DNA of 64,000 bases, from positions 1 through 64,000 of the forward strand of contig PKXA01000022.1 in assembly GCA_003133325.1 (NCBI GenBank), written 5' to 3'. This DNA is from Acidimicrobiaceae bacterium (lineage in GTDB: Bacteria; Actinomycetota; Acidimicrobiia; Acidimicrobiales; RAAP-2). The position numbers and the translations under genes are program-made. Below, piece after piece: positions 49,818 to 59,294 of the stretch (positions within the stretch are counted from its first letter, which is position 1; each line of letters opens with the position of its first letter). Below the pieces are notes generated by a model, which saw only the letters and a list, made by a program, of their open reading frames with translations, was not told the DNA's origin and made no database searches.

Positions 49818-50903
49818 ATGGATGAGGTGCTCCTGACCGTGGTTCACCAACTCGACGCCGGCTCACGTGCCCGCATTGCTCATCTCGCCGAGTCGGCTGC
49901 CGCCGCGGATGGTTACGACGCTCTCAGCGAGCACAAGCGGTTGGAACTCACCTTGGCGATGCATCGCTCGACGGATGCAGCTGTTCCAAGAGGGACGGCG
50001 GCCGGGTTGGCCTTGTCGGAGGGTGATGATGAACATGGTGACGCCGGTGATGACAGGCACCACCAGTTCGCCGCGGTATTCGCTTGTTTGGCCGATGTGG
50101 CCGAACCGGTGGGATACGCCCAGGTGAGTTCCGCCGGCACCAAGGGAGGGTTCGGCGTGGAGCTGGTGTTGCACCCGCACTATCGAGATCCGGCCCTCGG
50201 GATCGCCGACGCACTGCTGGCGACGGCACTCAGCGAAGCCGACCGTCTCCGCGGCAGTGCCGCGGGTGTCGGCGCGGACGCGGTGAGGTACTGGGCACCC
50301 CACGCCGGCCGGAGTTCTGACGCATTGGCCGCATCCCACGGCCTGCACCCGGAACGGGACCTCATCCAGATGCGCCGGCCCCTCCCCGCCGAGGATGAGC
50401 CGACGGACATTGCGACTCGAACGTTCGTACCCGGGGTTGACGAGGATGCCTGGTTGTACGTGAACAATCGAGCCTTTGCCACCCATCCCGAGCAGGGGAA
50501 CTGGACCCTCGCCACCTTGCTCGAACGGGAAGCCGAACCGTGGTTCGATCCGACCGGCCTTCTGCTCCACGAAGAACAGGGGCGAGTGGTGGCCTCATGC
50601 TGGACAAAGGTCCACCCCCACACATCTCCACCCATGGGCGAGATCTACGTGATCTCTGTCGACCCGGATTTTCGGGGGCGCGGATTGGGCAGGGCAATGA
50701 CGCTCGCCGGCCTCGACAGCCTGGCTGGCGCCGGTCTGCGGGTCGGGATGCTCTACGTCGATGGTGGCAATTCTGCCCTGTCCCTGTATCGGTCGATAGG
50801 CTTTACCGAGGACCACGCTGACAGGGCATACGTGCATTCGGTCGGTTCAGTCGGTTCGGTTGGCTCATCGGGCTCGATCGACCTGGAAAGGCCGATCGGT
50901 TGA
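49818..50903 (+). CDS. mshD: Mycothiol synthase (double GNAT)
   Basis: ATG at 49818; NRAFATHPEQGNWTLATLLEREAEPWFDPTGLLL, EIYVISVDPDFRGRGLGRAMTLAGLDSL. Confidence 0.9.
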   Translation: MDEVLLTVVHQLDAGSRARIAHLAESAAAADGYDALSEHKRLELTLAMHRSTDAAVPRGTAAGLALSEGDDEHGDAGDDRHHQFAAVFACLADVAEPVGYAQVSSAGTKGGFGVELVLHPHYRDPALGIADALLATALSEADRLRGSAAGVGADAVRYWAPHAGRSSDALAASHGLHPERDLIQMRRPLPAEDEPTDIATRTFVPGVDEDAWLYVNNRAFATHPEQGNWTLATLLEREAEPWFDPTGLLLHEEQGRVVASCWTKVHPHTSPPMGEIYVISVDPDFRGRGLGRAMTLAGLDSLAGAGLRVGMLYVDGGNSALSLYRSIGFTEDHADRAYVHSVGSVGSVGSSGSIDLERPIG

Positions 50904-50936
50904 CGTGAATGGAATGGAGCGCGGCCGCGGCCTGAT

Positions 50937-51632
50937 TCAGTGACCGCCGCCGATGAAGTGGCCGATCGTGAAGGTCACCGCGGCAGCTACGCCCGAGATC
51001 AACAACTGCCTGGAGGCCGACCACAGCCAGAATCGCCCGGTGAAATGGGCGAGTGCCGAACCCACCCCAAAGGCACTCACTGCTCCCAGAATGACCGACC
51101 ACCACATCGCCAATGCTCCATGCGTGATCAGCCAAGGAAGGAGCGGGATGAACGCCCCGATGGCGAACATCACGAATGACGATCCGGCTGCCTGAAATGG
51201 ATTCCCCGTCTCCGCGGGATTGATGCCGAGTTCCTCGCGGGCGTGCGTTTCCAAGGCAAGTTCGGGATCGCGCATCATCTTCTCGGACAGTTCTTCTGCC
51301 ATGCCCGGATCGAGGCCACGGTGCTGATAGATGGCTGCGAGTTCGCGGCGTTCGTCCTCGGGCTCGTGCCGGATGGCCTCCCGTTCGACGTCGAGCTCTC
51401 TCTCCACCAGCTCGGACTGCGCCCGCATCGACACATACTCGCCCGCTGACATCGAGAAAGCCCCTCCGACCAGGCCGGCCAATCCCGCCAGCCTCACGGC
51501 CCCGCCAGAGGAATTGGCTCCGGCCATCCCCAGGATGAGAGCGACATTGGAGACAATGCCGTCGCTGATGCCAAATACAGCTGCCCTGGCACCTCCGCCC
51601 TGCAAGTTACGATGATTGTGTCCTTGGTTCAC
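50937..51632 (-). CDS. VIT1/CCC1-family iron/manganese transporter-like protein
   Basis: ORF 231 aa; GISDGIVSNVALILGMAGA, FSMSAGEYVSMRAQSELVERE. Confidence 0.92.
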   Translation of the reverse strand: MNQGHNHRNLQGGGARAAVFGISDGIVSNVALILGMAGANSSGGAVRLAGLAGLVGGAFSMSAGEYVSMRAQSELVERELDVEREAIRHEPEDERRELAAIYQHRGLDPGMAEELSEKMMRDPELALETHAREELGINPAETGNPFQAAGSSFVMFAIGAFIPLLPWLITHGALAMWWSVILGAVSAFGVGSALAHFTGRFWLWSASRQLLISGVAAAVTFTIGHFIGGGH

Positions 51633-51776
51633 TCGATGAAGCGTAGCGACGGCAGGCGGTGAGGATGAACTGAACTTTCCGCGTAGGACAGCCTGCTTGG
51701 ATCAGGGCCTGTGTGAATCGGTCACCCTGCCTCGATGAGGTGGTGATGCCCATGTCGGATCCCATACACTCCGTTC

Positions 51777-52232
51777 ATGGCAACCACCGTGCATGGCATT
51801 GACACATTTCACGAACTGATCGGGCAGCATCTGGGCTACAGCGAGTGGCACCGGATCGATCAAGAGCAGGTGAATCTCTTCGCCGACGCTACCGGTGACC
51901 ACCAGTGGATCCATGTCGACCCCGAACGGGCCAAAGCCGGTCCGTTCGGCAGTGCCATCGCTCACGGGTACCTGACCCTGTCGCTCGCCCCTGTGTTGTT
52001 GGGCGAGGTCCTCGTTGTCGAGGGAATGTCGTTCGGGGTCAACTACGGCTGCAACAAGGTTCGATTTCCATCGCCCGTCCCGGTTGGGAGCAATCTCCGG
52101 ATGGGGGTCGGGGTGGAATCGGTCGAGGATGTCAAGGGTGGCGTCCAGGTCGCACTCGGCATGACATTCGAGACGGAGGGCTCAACCAAGCCCAGTTGCG
52201 TGGCCGAGGTGGTCTACCGCTACTTCCACTGA
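51777..52232 (+). CDS. MaoC family dehydratase
   Basis: ORF 151 aa; FADATGDHQWIHVDPERAKAGPFGSAIAHGYLTLSL. Confidence 0.94.
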   Translation: MATTVHGIDTFHELIGQHLGYSEWHRIDQEQVNLFADATGDHQWIHVDPERAKAGPFGSAIAHGYLTLSLAPVLLGEVLVVEGMSFGVNYGCNKVRFPSPVPVGSNLRMGVGVESVEDVKGGVQVALGMTFETEGSTKPSCVAEVVYRYFH

Positions 52233-52307
52233 CCGGGACGAACCCGTTCAGGCGCTCTTTAGGAGCGTGCTCGCACAATTGGAGCGATTACTCCTAGAAT
52301 CGCACTC

Positions 52308-53156
52308 ATGGAGATTCGCGTCGAAGAACTGTCGGCTGACGCAGGGGTGTCAGTCGACACAATTCGGTATTACCAGAGCAAGGGTCTGCTCGATCCGCCC
52401 CGGCGAGAGGGTCGGGTGGCGTGGTACAACCCGGACCACCTTGCCCGCATCGCCCGGGTCCGTTCGCTTCAACAACGTGGCTTCACGCTGGCCACCATCG
52501 CCAGGTTGGTCAACGGTGACCTCGACGCCGCCGATGAGGCCCTCGTTGAAACGTTGACGGGAGAAATGAATGGAGAAACAGGAACGAGCATCGCCCCCCT
52601 TTCCCCTTCGCTGACATCCGAACCGGAACTGTTCACCCTGTCCGAATTGGCAGAGCAGACCGGGGTGCCGCTCGCACTTCTCAAGGCACTCGAAGCCGAG
52701 GAACTGCTCATCCCTCGTCGAGTGGGATCGGTCGAACGGTATACCCATCAAGATGTCGAATCGACAGGAGCAGCCCTGCTTCTGTTGGAATGGGGCCTCC
52801 CCCTTCCAGAGCTCCTCGACCTCTCACGACGCCACCATTCCGCCACCGTCGAGGTGGCCCGCTCCGCTGTCGACATGTTTTCCACCCACGTCAGGGGGAA
52901 GTTGCGGGAACACCGGGTCGCCGGTGTCGATGGGGTCGGTCTCGACGGGTCTGACGACGAGAACGCCACCCAACTGGTGGAGGCCTTCAGGGTGCTGTTG
53001 CCGGCGGTTACGACGCTTGTCGAGCATCACTTCACCCGAACGCTCCTGAAGGCGGCATTCGACCACATCGAACAGGTCGGATCGGATATTGAGCGCCAGG
53101 CAGTGTGGGAACAGGTGAACCAGACAGTGTCGCCGGCAGAGACAGTGTCTTCCTGA
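52308..53156 (+). CDS. MerR family transcriptional regulator with second HTH-like region
   Basis: ORF 282 aa; N-terminal AGVSVDTIRYYQSKGLLDPPRREGRVAWYN; second LSELAEQTGVPLALLKALEAEELL. Confidence 0.88.
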   Translation: MEIRVEELSADAGVSVDTIRYYQSKGLLDPPRREGRVAWYNPDHLARIARVRSLQQRGFTLATIARLVNGDLDAADEALVETLTGEMNGETGTSIAPLSPSLTSEPELFTLSELAEQTGVPLALLKALEAEELLIPRRVGSVERYTHQDVESTGAALLLLEWGLPLPELLDLSRRHHSATVEVARSAVDMFSTHVRGKLREHRVAGVDGVGLDGSDDENATQLVEAFRVLLPAVTTLVEHHFTRTLLKAAFDHIEQVGSDIERQAVWEQVNQTVSPAETVSS

Positions 53157-53917
53157 TGGCACAGGACCAGAGTCTCGAGCCGGCCGAGACCAGGACCGTC
53201 TTCGACGCGGCAGCCCGCGCTGCGGAAGCCGATCTCCCTTCCGGCGATGAGAAAACCGCGCTGGTCCGCACCATGTTCGACACCATCGCCCCTCGTTATG
53301 ACCTGGTCAACCGTCTGATGACCTTCGGCTTGGACGTCGGCTGGCGCAAGCAGTCCGCCCGCGCCCTTGGACTTCCCGCCGGATCATCAGTGCTCGACCT
53401 CGCCTGTGGAACGGGAGACTTCCTGAAGATCCTCGGCCGAACCGGACTTCGACCATTTGGGATGGACCTTTCATGGGGGATGCTGGCCGCCAACCGAACC
53501 GGCGCCCCATTGGCGCAAGCCGATGCCGCCGCCCTCCCCGTGGCCACCGGTGCCGTAGACGGTATTACCTGCGGATACGCACTCCGGAACTTCACCGAAC
53601 TCGTTCCGGTCTTCGAGGAGTTCAGCCGGGTCATACGGCCGGGGGGCCGACTCTGCATCCTCGAAGTGGCTGAACCTGAACATGGGCTGCTACGGATCGG
53701 AGACCGCATCTGGTTTCGCCGAGTGGTTCCGCTGATAGGCGGCATCCTGTCCGATGGCGCCGCCTACCGGTACCTTCCCCGGTCCACCGCCTACCTCCCA
53801 CCCACCGACGAGTTGCGGTCGATGCTCAACCACGCCGGCTTCTCATCGGTCAACCGGCGTGCCCTCTCCGGTGGCCTCAGCCAGTTGTTGACCGCCACTC
53901 GACGGGGTCAACCATGA
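53156..53917 (+). CDS. Demethylmenaquinone/ubiquinone methyltransferase
   Basis: MFDTIAPRYDLVNRLMTFGLDVGWRK, LDLACGTGDFL, YALRNFTELVPVFEEFSRVIRPGGRLCILE. Confidence 0.93.
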   Translation: MAQDQSLEPAETRTVFDAAARAAEADLPSGDEKTALVRTMFDTIAPRYDLVNRLMTFGLDVGWRKQSARALGLPAGSSVLDLACGTGDFLKILGRTGLRPFGMDLSWGMLAANRTGAPLAQADAAALPVATGAVDGITCGYALRNFTELVPVFEEFSRVIRPGGRLCILEVAEPEHGLLRIGDRIWFRRVVPLIGGILSDGAAYRYLPRSTAYLPPTDELRSMLNHAGFSSVNRRALSGGLSQLLTATRRGQP

Positions 53918-55281
53918 CCGATCCGATGGCGCTCACTGCCGTGCGCCGTCGTCTTCCCGCGGGGCCGCCACTCGACCCCTACGCCCTGGCCGGACCCACC
54001 GGGATCGTATTCGACACCGGCGATCGACTCCTGGTGGGCATCGGCTCGGCTCTCACCATTCCCCTGGGTGCCGGACTCGAGTCGACGCCGGATCTCGACC
54101 GGGCCCGCCGGACCCTGGCTGCCATCCGCTGCGACGATCAGGCGGTCGGGGCCGGATCCGCGGTCATGGCGTTCGGGGCGCTCCCCTTCGACCGGTCCGA
54201 GCCAACTTCGCTGGTCATCCCCGAAGTCATCTACGACCGTCGTTCGAATGGGGACGAGTGGGTCACCGCTATTGGTGGGGCAATCACCGACCATCCTGGA
54301 GACACCTTGCTGGCTTGCCGACACGAGGCTCCGGCTCCGTCCTCTGACACCGAGCATTCCATCGAGGGCGGCGCGGAGGGCGGTGCGGAGGGCGGGGTGC
54401 TCGTCGATCCTTTGTCCTCCGATGCCGATTTCCTCAATATCGTCGGCCAAGCCGTCGCCTCGATCGATCGCGGAGAGTTGACCAAGGTGGTGCTCTCGCG
54501 GCAGGTCGACGTCCACCTCGGACGACCGATCGTCCTCCCAGCCCTCCTCCGGCGTTGGCGGGCCATGGAACCCAACTGCACGGTCTTCGCGATGCCGACC
54601 GCCGCAGGACAGTACGTCGGGGCCAGCCCGGAACTGTTGATCGAACGCCGGGATGACCGGGTCCACAGCCGGCCGCTGGCCGGGAGTACCGGTCAGATGT
54701 CCGATCACGACGTGGCCGCATTTCGTTCGTCGGACAAGGAGACCCTCGAGCATCGTCTGGTCGTCGAGGCGATCGGCGAAGCGCTCTCCCCTCTCTGTGC
54801 AGTCATGGATCTCCCCCCGGGACCGGATCTGGTCCGTCTGCACAACATCATCCATCTGGGAACAGTCATCCGCGGGAAGCTCCGCCGGCGTCCAACCGAT
54901 GACAATCCGGATGGCGATCTCCCCACCGCTCTCGACCTGGTAGCCGCACTCCACCCCACACCGGCGGTCGGAGGCGTTCCGACAAACCGAGCCATCGACA
55001 CCATCGGGAGGCTCGAATCCGAGGTTCGTGGGTCGTACGCTGGGCCGGTCGGATACGTCGACGGTAACGGCGACGGGCAGTGGGTCGTGGGAATCCGAGC
55101 TGTCACCCTGAACGGCTCGACGGCCAGATTGGCGGCAGGCGTGGGGATCGTCGATGGCTCCGATCCCCAGGCCGAGCTCGCCGAGACCTTGCTCAAGTTC
55201 ACCGCGGTGTTCGATGCGTTGGTGCCGGGAGTGTCATTCTCGACCGTGCCTCAACGACAGAAGGCGCCTGCCGTCCCCTAA
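53914..55281 (+). CDS. Isochorismate synthase
   Basis: ORF 455 aa; chorismate-binding motifs VVLSRQVDV, ASPELLIERRDDRVHSRPLAGS, LHPTPAVGGVP. Confidence 0.92.
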   Translation: MTDPMALTAVRRRLPAGPPLDPYALAGPTGIVFDTGDRLLVGIGSALTIPLGAGLESTPDLDRARRTLAAIRCDDQAVGAGSAVMAFGALPFDRSEPTSLVIPEVIYDRRSNGDEWVTAIGGAITDHPGDTLLACRHEAPAPSSDTEHSIEGGAEGGAEGGVLVDPLSSDADFLNIVGQAVASIDRGELTKVVLSRQVDVHLGRPIVLPALLRRWRAMEPNCTVFAMPTAAGQYVGASPELLIERRDDRVHSRPLAGSTGQMSDHDVAAFRSSDKETLEHRLVVEAIGEALSPLCAVMDLPPGPDLVRLHNIIHLGTVIRGKLRRRPTDDNPDGDLPTALDLVAALHPTPAVGGVPTNRAIDTIGRLESEVRGSYAGPVGYVDGNGDGQWVVGIRAVTLNGSTARLAAGVGIVDGSDPQAELAETLLKFTAVFDALVPGVSFSTVPQRQKAPAVP

Positions 55282-55343
55282 CGATCGCCCGCTTCCCCCC
55301 TGTCGTCCGCACACCGCAGGTTCTGGAACCGGCAACCCTTGGC

Positions 55344-56264
55344 CTACTCCGTCGACAGGGATTCCGCCCTTCGAGCGGTCAGAGCGATGATCTCCGCCAG
55401 GCGGACCGAAGCGTCCCGGGCCACGAAATGCCCGACGCCCGGGATCTCGAACAGTTCTGCGCCGGGGATGGCGGCGGCGAGGCTGCGGGCGACATGGGGT
55501 GGCACCACGACGTCCCATGTCCCGACAACCACCGACGTGGGAACGTCGATCTTCGCCAACGAAGAGGTGACCGCGGAGAGTTCTTCGAGCAGGGCCCGTT
55601 GCTCACGCATGAAGGTACGCCTGTCTCTCCCCCATGCTCCTCTCCAACCTCCAGGCATCATTTCGTTGGGAAGGGAGACCGCCACAGAGGAACGTAGCCT
55701 CGTTGTCAGCATCTCCCGGGCCAGTCTCCGACCGGGCTCGGGCTCCACATGCATGCTCGACGCCGCAGCCCGGTGTCGCTGGTCCATATCCCTCGCCAGT
55801 CCCCTGACCTGCGGGAGCACCACCCCAATGCCGGTCAGCGCCGCCACGGTGAGGACGTCGCCGATCCCCGGCACCACCAGGAGCCGATCCAACCCATTCA
55901 CGCTGTCAGGCGTCCCCACCGCTCCAACCAGTACGAGACTCCGGACCATCTCCGGGTGGCGTAGAGCCAGAAGGACCGCCACCCCACCCGACCAGCTGTG
56001 ACCCACCACGGTTGCCGGCGCCGCGCCGTGAAAACGGAGATACTCGGCCACCACGTCGCTGTTCTCCGCCATGCCCACGGCATCACCCCCCGTGTCGCCA
56101 TATCCGGGCCGGTCGGGAGCCAACACCCGAAACTGGGGAGTCAGGTGGTCGATCAGAGGAGCCCACGACGCCTTGCTCCCGGGTTGCCCGTGCAGCAGCA
56201 CCACCGGGGCGCCGGATCCCGCGTCAATGGTCGCCAGCATCGGATCCTCCACTCGGCGAATCAT
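55344..56264 (-). CDS. Alpha/beta hydrolase
   Basis: VVLLHGQPGSKASW, VVGHSWSGGVAVLLA, IPGVGHFVARD; start chosen at MIRRVEDPM. Confidence 0.88.
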   Translation of the reverse strand: MIRRVEDPMLATIDAGSGAPVVLLHGQPGSKASWAPLIDHLTPQFRVLAPDRPGYGDTGGDAVGMAENSDVVAEYLRFHGAAPATVVGHSWSGGVAVLLALRHPEMVRSLVLVGAVGTPDSVNGLDRLLVVPGIGDVLTVAALTGIGVVLPQVRGLARDMDQRHRAAASSMHVEPEPGRRLAREMLTTRLRSSVAVSLPNEMMPGGWRGAWGRDRRTFMREQRALLEELSAVTSSLAKIDVPTSVVVGTWDVVVPPHVARSLAAAIPGAELFEIPGVGHFVARDASVRLAEIIALTARRAESLSTE

Positions 56265-57798
56265 TCCGAGAACGTCCGGTTGGTACCGAGCGCGGGTCGG
56301 GCAGTCCCCCGACCGTACCCTCGCCCATGTCCGCACCATCTCCACGCGGAGCGATCGGTCCCAAACCGTACGAGGGAAGAACCACTTCGAAGACGGCACC
56401 TCTCCCCAACGCAGTATCCACGGTGACCTGTCCCCCGAGTGCCCGGGCCACCGCAGCCACAATGAACAGGCCGAGTCCCGATCCTCCGTCCGAACGAGCG
56501 GCATTGCCCCGGTAGAAGCGGTCGAAGATCCGGCTGGCTTGCTCTGCGTCCATGCCCGGGCCCCGATCTTTGACCTGCAGCACCGCCCGCCCGCCTCGGT
56601 TCGCCACCGTCACCTCCACGGGAGTGCCGGCCGGGGTATGCACCAGGGCATTGGCGAGGAGATTGTGAATCAACTGCCCCAGGCGCTGCTCGTCGCCGGC
56701 CACCGGAACCGGTGCAGGGGCAACCACGGTGATGGATCGGCTCCCATCCATGGTCAGAGCATCGGTGACGGCGTCGATGACCAGAGGCACCATGTCGATC
56801 CGGACGCGTTGGGGTTCGGGGCCCTCACCCACCCGAGCCAAGGTAAGGAGATCCTCCACGAGCACACCCATCCGCGCCGCTTCACTCTCAATCCGGGCCA
56901 GCGCCCGTTCGCGGTCTTCTTCCCCGGGCAACGCATCCTTCGCCAGAAGCTCGGCATACCCCCGGATCGAGGTCAGGGGAGTCCGCAGCTCATGGGACGC
57001 ATCGGCCAGAAACCGTCGCAACCGGTCCTCGGACTCGGTCCGTTGGCCGAACGCCGCTTCAATCTGCGAAAGCATGCCATTCAAGGCACGACCCAATCTG
57101 CCGATTTCTGTCTCAGGGTCAGAGGGCTCCACCCGCCGGGTGAGGTCTCCGGCGGCAATTGCATCGGCCTCCTTCGCCATGTCCTCGAGCGGACGCAGGC
57201 CACGGCGGACCAGGAGCGTCATCAGCACCAACAGAGCGGTGACCACGCTGAGGGACACGGCCAGTTCGATGTTCCTCAGCGAGGCGAGGGTGGCGTTGAC
57301 CGAGTCGAGCCTGGTCGCCACCACCAGCGTGCCACCCGGCAGGGCCGACGCCTGCAGCCGGTACTCAGGACCATGGGCGGGATCGGAGGTCACATTGACT
57401 GAATTGACGTCGGGGTGATAGCTCCCGTGGGACTTCGACTGCTGTTGCACCGACAGGGTTGGTTGCACCGGCAGGTGGGCCGGGAGCCGAGGCACCGGGT
57501 CGGACGAAGTGACGGTGCCCGATGGTCGGGAGACGGTGACCTTGCCGTCGGCATTGAGGATCTCCACATAGATTTCGGGGCTCACCCGTGACTGGATCTC
57601 CGCACGATTGACCTCGATCCCCCGCATGTCGGCGCGCAGCACGTAGCTCTCGACCAACTCGTGGGCCACATTCAACTGATCATCGACCCGTCCGTAGAGG
57701 TAGGAGTGCAGCGAGTCGAGAGTGATGATGTCCACGGCAGCGAGCCCCAGTACCACCAGAATGATCATGGAGGCAACCAGTCGGCGCCTGAGGGTCAT
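56224..57798 (-). CDS. Two-component sensor histidine kinase
   Basis: ATG at 57798; two TM, HAMP, FLADASHELRTPLTSIRGYAELL, SGLGLFIVAAVARALGG. Confidence 0.93.
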   Translation of the reverse strand: MTLRRRLVASMIILVVLGLAAVDIITLDSLHSYLYGRVDDQLNVAHELVESYVLRADMRGIEVNRAEIQSRVSPEIYVEILNADGKVTVSRPSGTVTSSDPVPRLPAHLPVQPTLSVQQQSKSHGSYHPDVNSVNVTSDPAHGPEYRLQASALPGGTLVVATRLDSVNATLASLRNIELAVSLSVVTALLVLMTLLVRRGLRPLEDMAKEADAIAAGDLTRRVEPSDPETEIGRLGRALNGMLSQIEAAFGQRTESEDRLRRFLADASHELRTPLTSIRGYAELLAKDALPGEEDRERALARIESEAARMGVLVEDLLTLARVGEGPEPQRVRIDMVPLVIDAVTDALTMDGSRSITVVAPAPVPVAGDEQRLGQLIHNLLANALVHTPAGTPVEVTVANRGGRAVLQVKDRGPGMDAEQASRIFDRFYRGNAARSDGGSGLGLFIVAAVARALGGQVTVDTALGRGAVFEVVLPSYGLGPIAPRGDGADMGEGTVGGLPDPRSVPTGRSRNDSPSGGSDAGDH

Positions 57799-57838
57799 GG
57801 TGTATCCGCGCGGACAACCTTGCCCCCTGCGTGCTGAT

Positions 57839-58549
57839 TCATCCTCGCGGCTCCCGCAGGCTGTAGCCCACCCGCCGGATGGTGTGCACCAACGGCGGAT
57901 CGTAACAATCGACCTTCTTGCGTAGGTAGGAGATGTACGTCTCGACGATATTCGGGTCGCCTTGGAAGTCGTAGTCCCACACCGCGTCGAGAATCTCCGA
58001 CTTCGACAACACGCGGCGGGAATTGACCAGTAGGTACCAGAGGAGGCTGAACTCGGTGGCGGTGAGTTCAATGAGCTCCCCGGCCCGCCACACTTCGTGG
58101 GTCTGGTCGTCCATGACCAGGTCCGCCAAGCGCCGACGGTGGTCGATCTCGGTCGACTCCGACCGAGATCGGCGCAGGACCGCACGGATGCGCGCCACCA
58201 ACTCGTCAAGGCTGAACGGCTTGGTGACGTAGTCGTCACCAAGTTCCAATCCGGCCACCTTGTCACCCACGGTGTCGCGGGCGGTGAGGAACAGGACGGG
58301 GGTGACCACGCCGGCCGATCGAAGCAGGCGGCATACTTCGGTCCCGTCGATATCGGGAAGCATGACGTCGAGCACGATCAGATCGTGCCCCCCCGATCCC
58401 GCCATGGTCATGGCCTGGGCACCGGTGCAGGCGACCTCGGTGGCAAACCCCTCGAAATCCAGGGCGGCGGCGAGGACATCGGTGATGAAGGGCTCATCGT
58501 CGACGATGAGGATGCGACCGGAGCCGGGGACCGGCCCCTTTTCACCCAC
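57839..58549 (-). CDS. OmpR/PhoB-type response regulator
   Basis: ORF 236 aa; LIVLDVMLPDIDG, DDYVTKPFSLDELVARIRAVLRR, winged helix. Confidence 0.95.
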   Translation of the reverse strand: MGEKGPVPGSGRILIVDDEPFITDVLAAALDFEGFATEVACTGAQAMTMAGSGGHDLIVLDVMLPDIDGTEVCRLLRSAGVVTPVLFLTARDTVGDKVAGLELGDDYVTKPFSLDELVARIRAVLRRSRSESTEIDHRRRLADLVMDDQTHEVWRAGELIELTATEFSLLWYLLVNSRRVLSKSEILDAVWDYDFQGDPNIVETYISYLRKKVDCYDPPLVHTIRRVGYSLREPRG

Positions 58550-59285
58550 CGGTCGTCCGTGATTTCCGGCGGAAGACGTGCAGGAAGCGTTGAATCCCCC
58601 ACCAGGTCACCAGGCCGAGCGCCTCCACCACGATGAACGTCGACATCTTCGATTCGCCTTCTGTCCGGTCGACGAACCGTATGGGGACCTCCACAATCGG
58701 AGCACCGGCCCTTTTGGCCTGATAGGTCATCTCGATCTGGAACCCGTACCCTTCGGCCCGAATGTCATCGAGGGCGATCCGGTTGAGCACGGAAGCGGAA
58801 TAGGCGCGGAATCCGGCGGTGGAGTCGGTGACTCCCAACCCGAGAAGAGTGGAGGCGTACACATTCCCTCCCCGGGACAGGAGGCGCCGGTGCCACGCCC
58901 AATTGGGGATCGACCCCCCGGGTACGTATCTCGAACCGATGACCAGCTCGAAACCCTTGTCGAGGGGAGCCACCAGGTCGGGAAGGGCATCAGGGTCATG
59001 GGAAAGATCGGCGTCCATCTCAACGCAGACATCGAACCCGCGGTCCAGGCCCCACCGGAAACCGGCACGATACGCACTCCCGAGACCGGACTTCTCGGCT
59101 CTCCGCAGGATTTCGATGTTGCCGATCTCCGCTCCCACCTTCTCGGCTATATCCCCCGTCCCGTCAGGACTGCCGTCATCAACCACCAGCACGGTGGCGT
59201 CGGGAAGCGCCCCACGGACTCTCCGGAGCACCCGGTCGATGTTCTCGGATTCGTTATAGGTGGGGATGACAACCAAGACTTGCAC
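58542..59285 (-). CDS. Polyprenol/dolichol-phosphate mannosyltransferase family glycosyltransferase
   Basis: ORF 247 aa; VVIPTYNESENIDRVL, VVDDGSPDGTG, EMDADLSHDPDALP. Confidence 0.93.
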   Translation of the reverse strand: MQVLVVIPTYNESENIDRVLRRVRGALPDATVLVVDDGSPDGTGDIAEKVGAEIGNIEILRRAEKSGLGSAYRAGFRWGLDRGFDVCVEMDADLSHDPDALPDLVAPLDKGFELVIGSRYVPGGSIPNWAWHRRLLSRGGNVYASTLLGLGVTDSTAGFRAYSASVLNRIALDDIRAEGYGFQIEMTYQAKRAGAPIVEVPIRFVDRTEGESKMSTFIVVEALGLVTWWGIQRFLHVFRRKSRTTGG

Positions 59286-59294
59286 GGGCGCAGT

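Noticed and set aside
56071-57402. 443-aa plus-strand ORF
   Set aside because: Shadow ORF antisense to the histidine kinase and hydrolase genes
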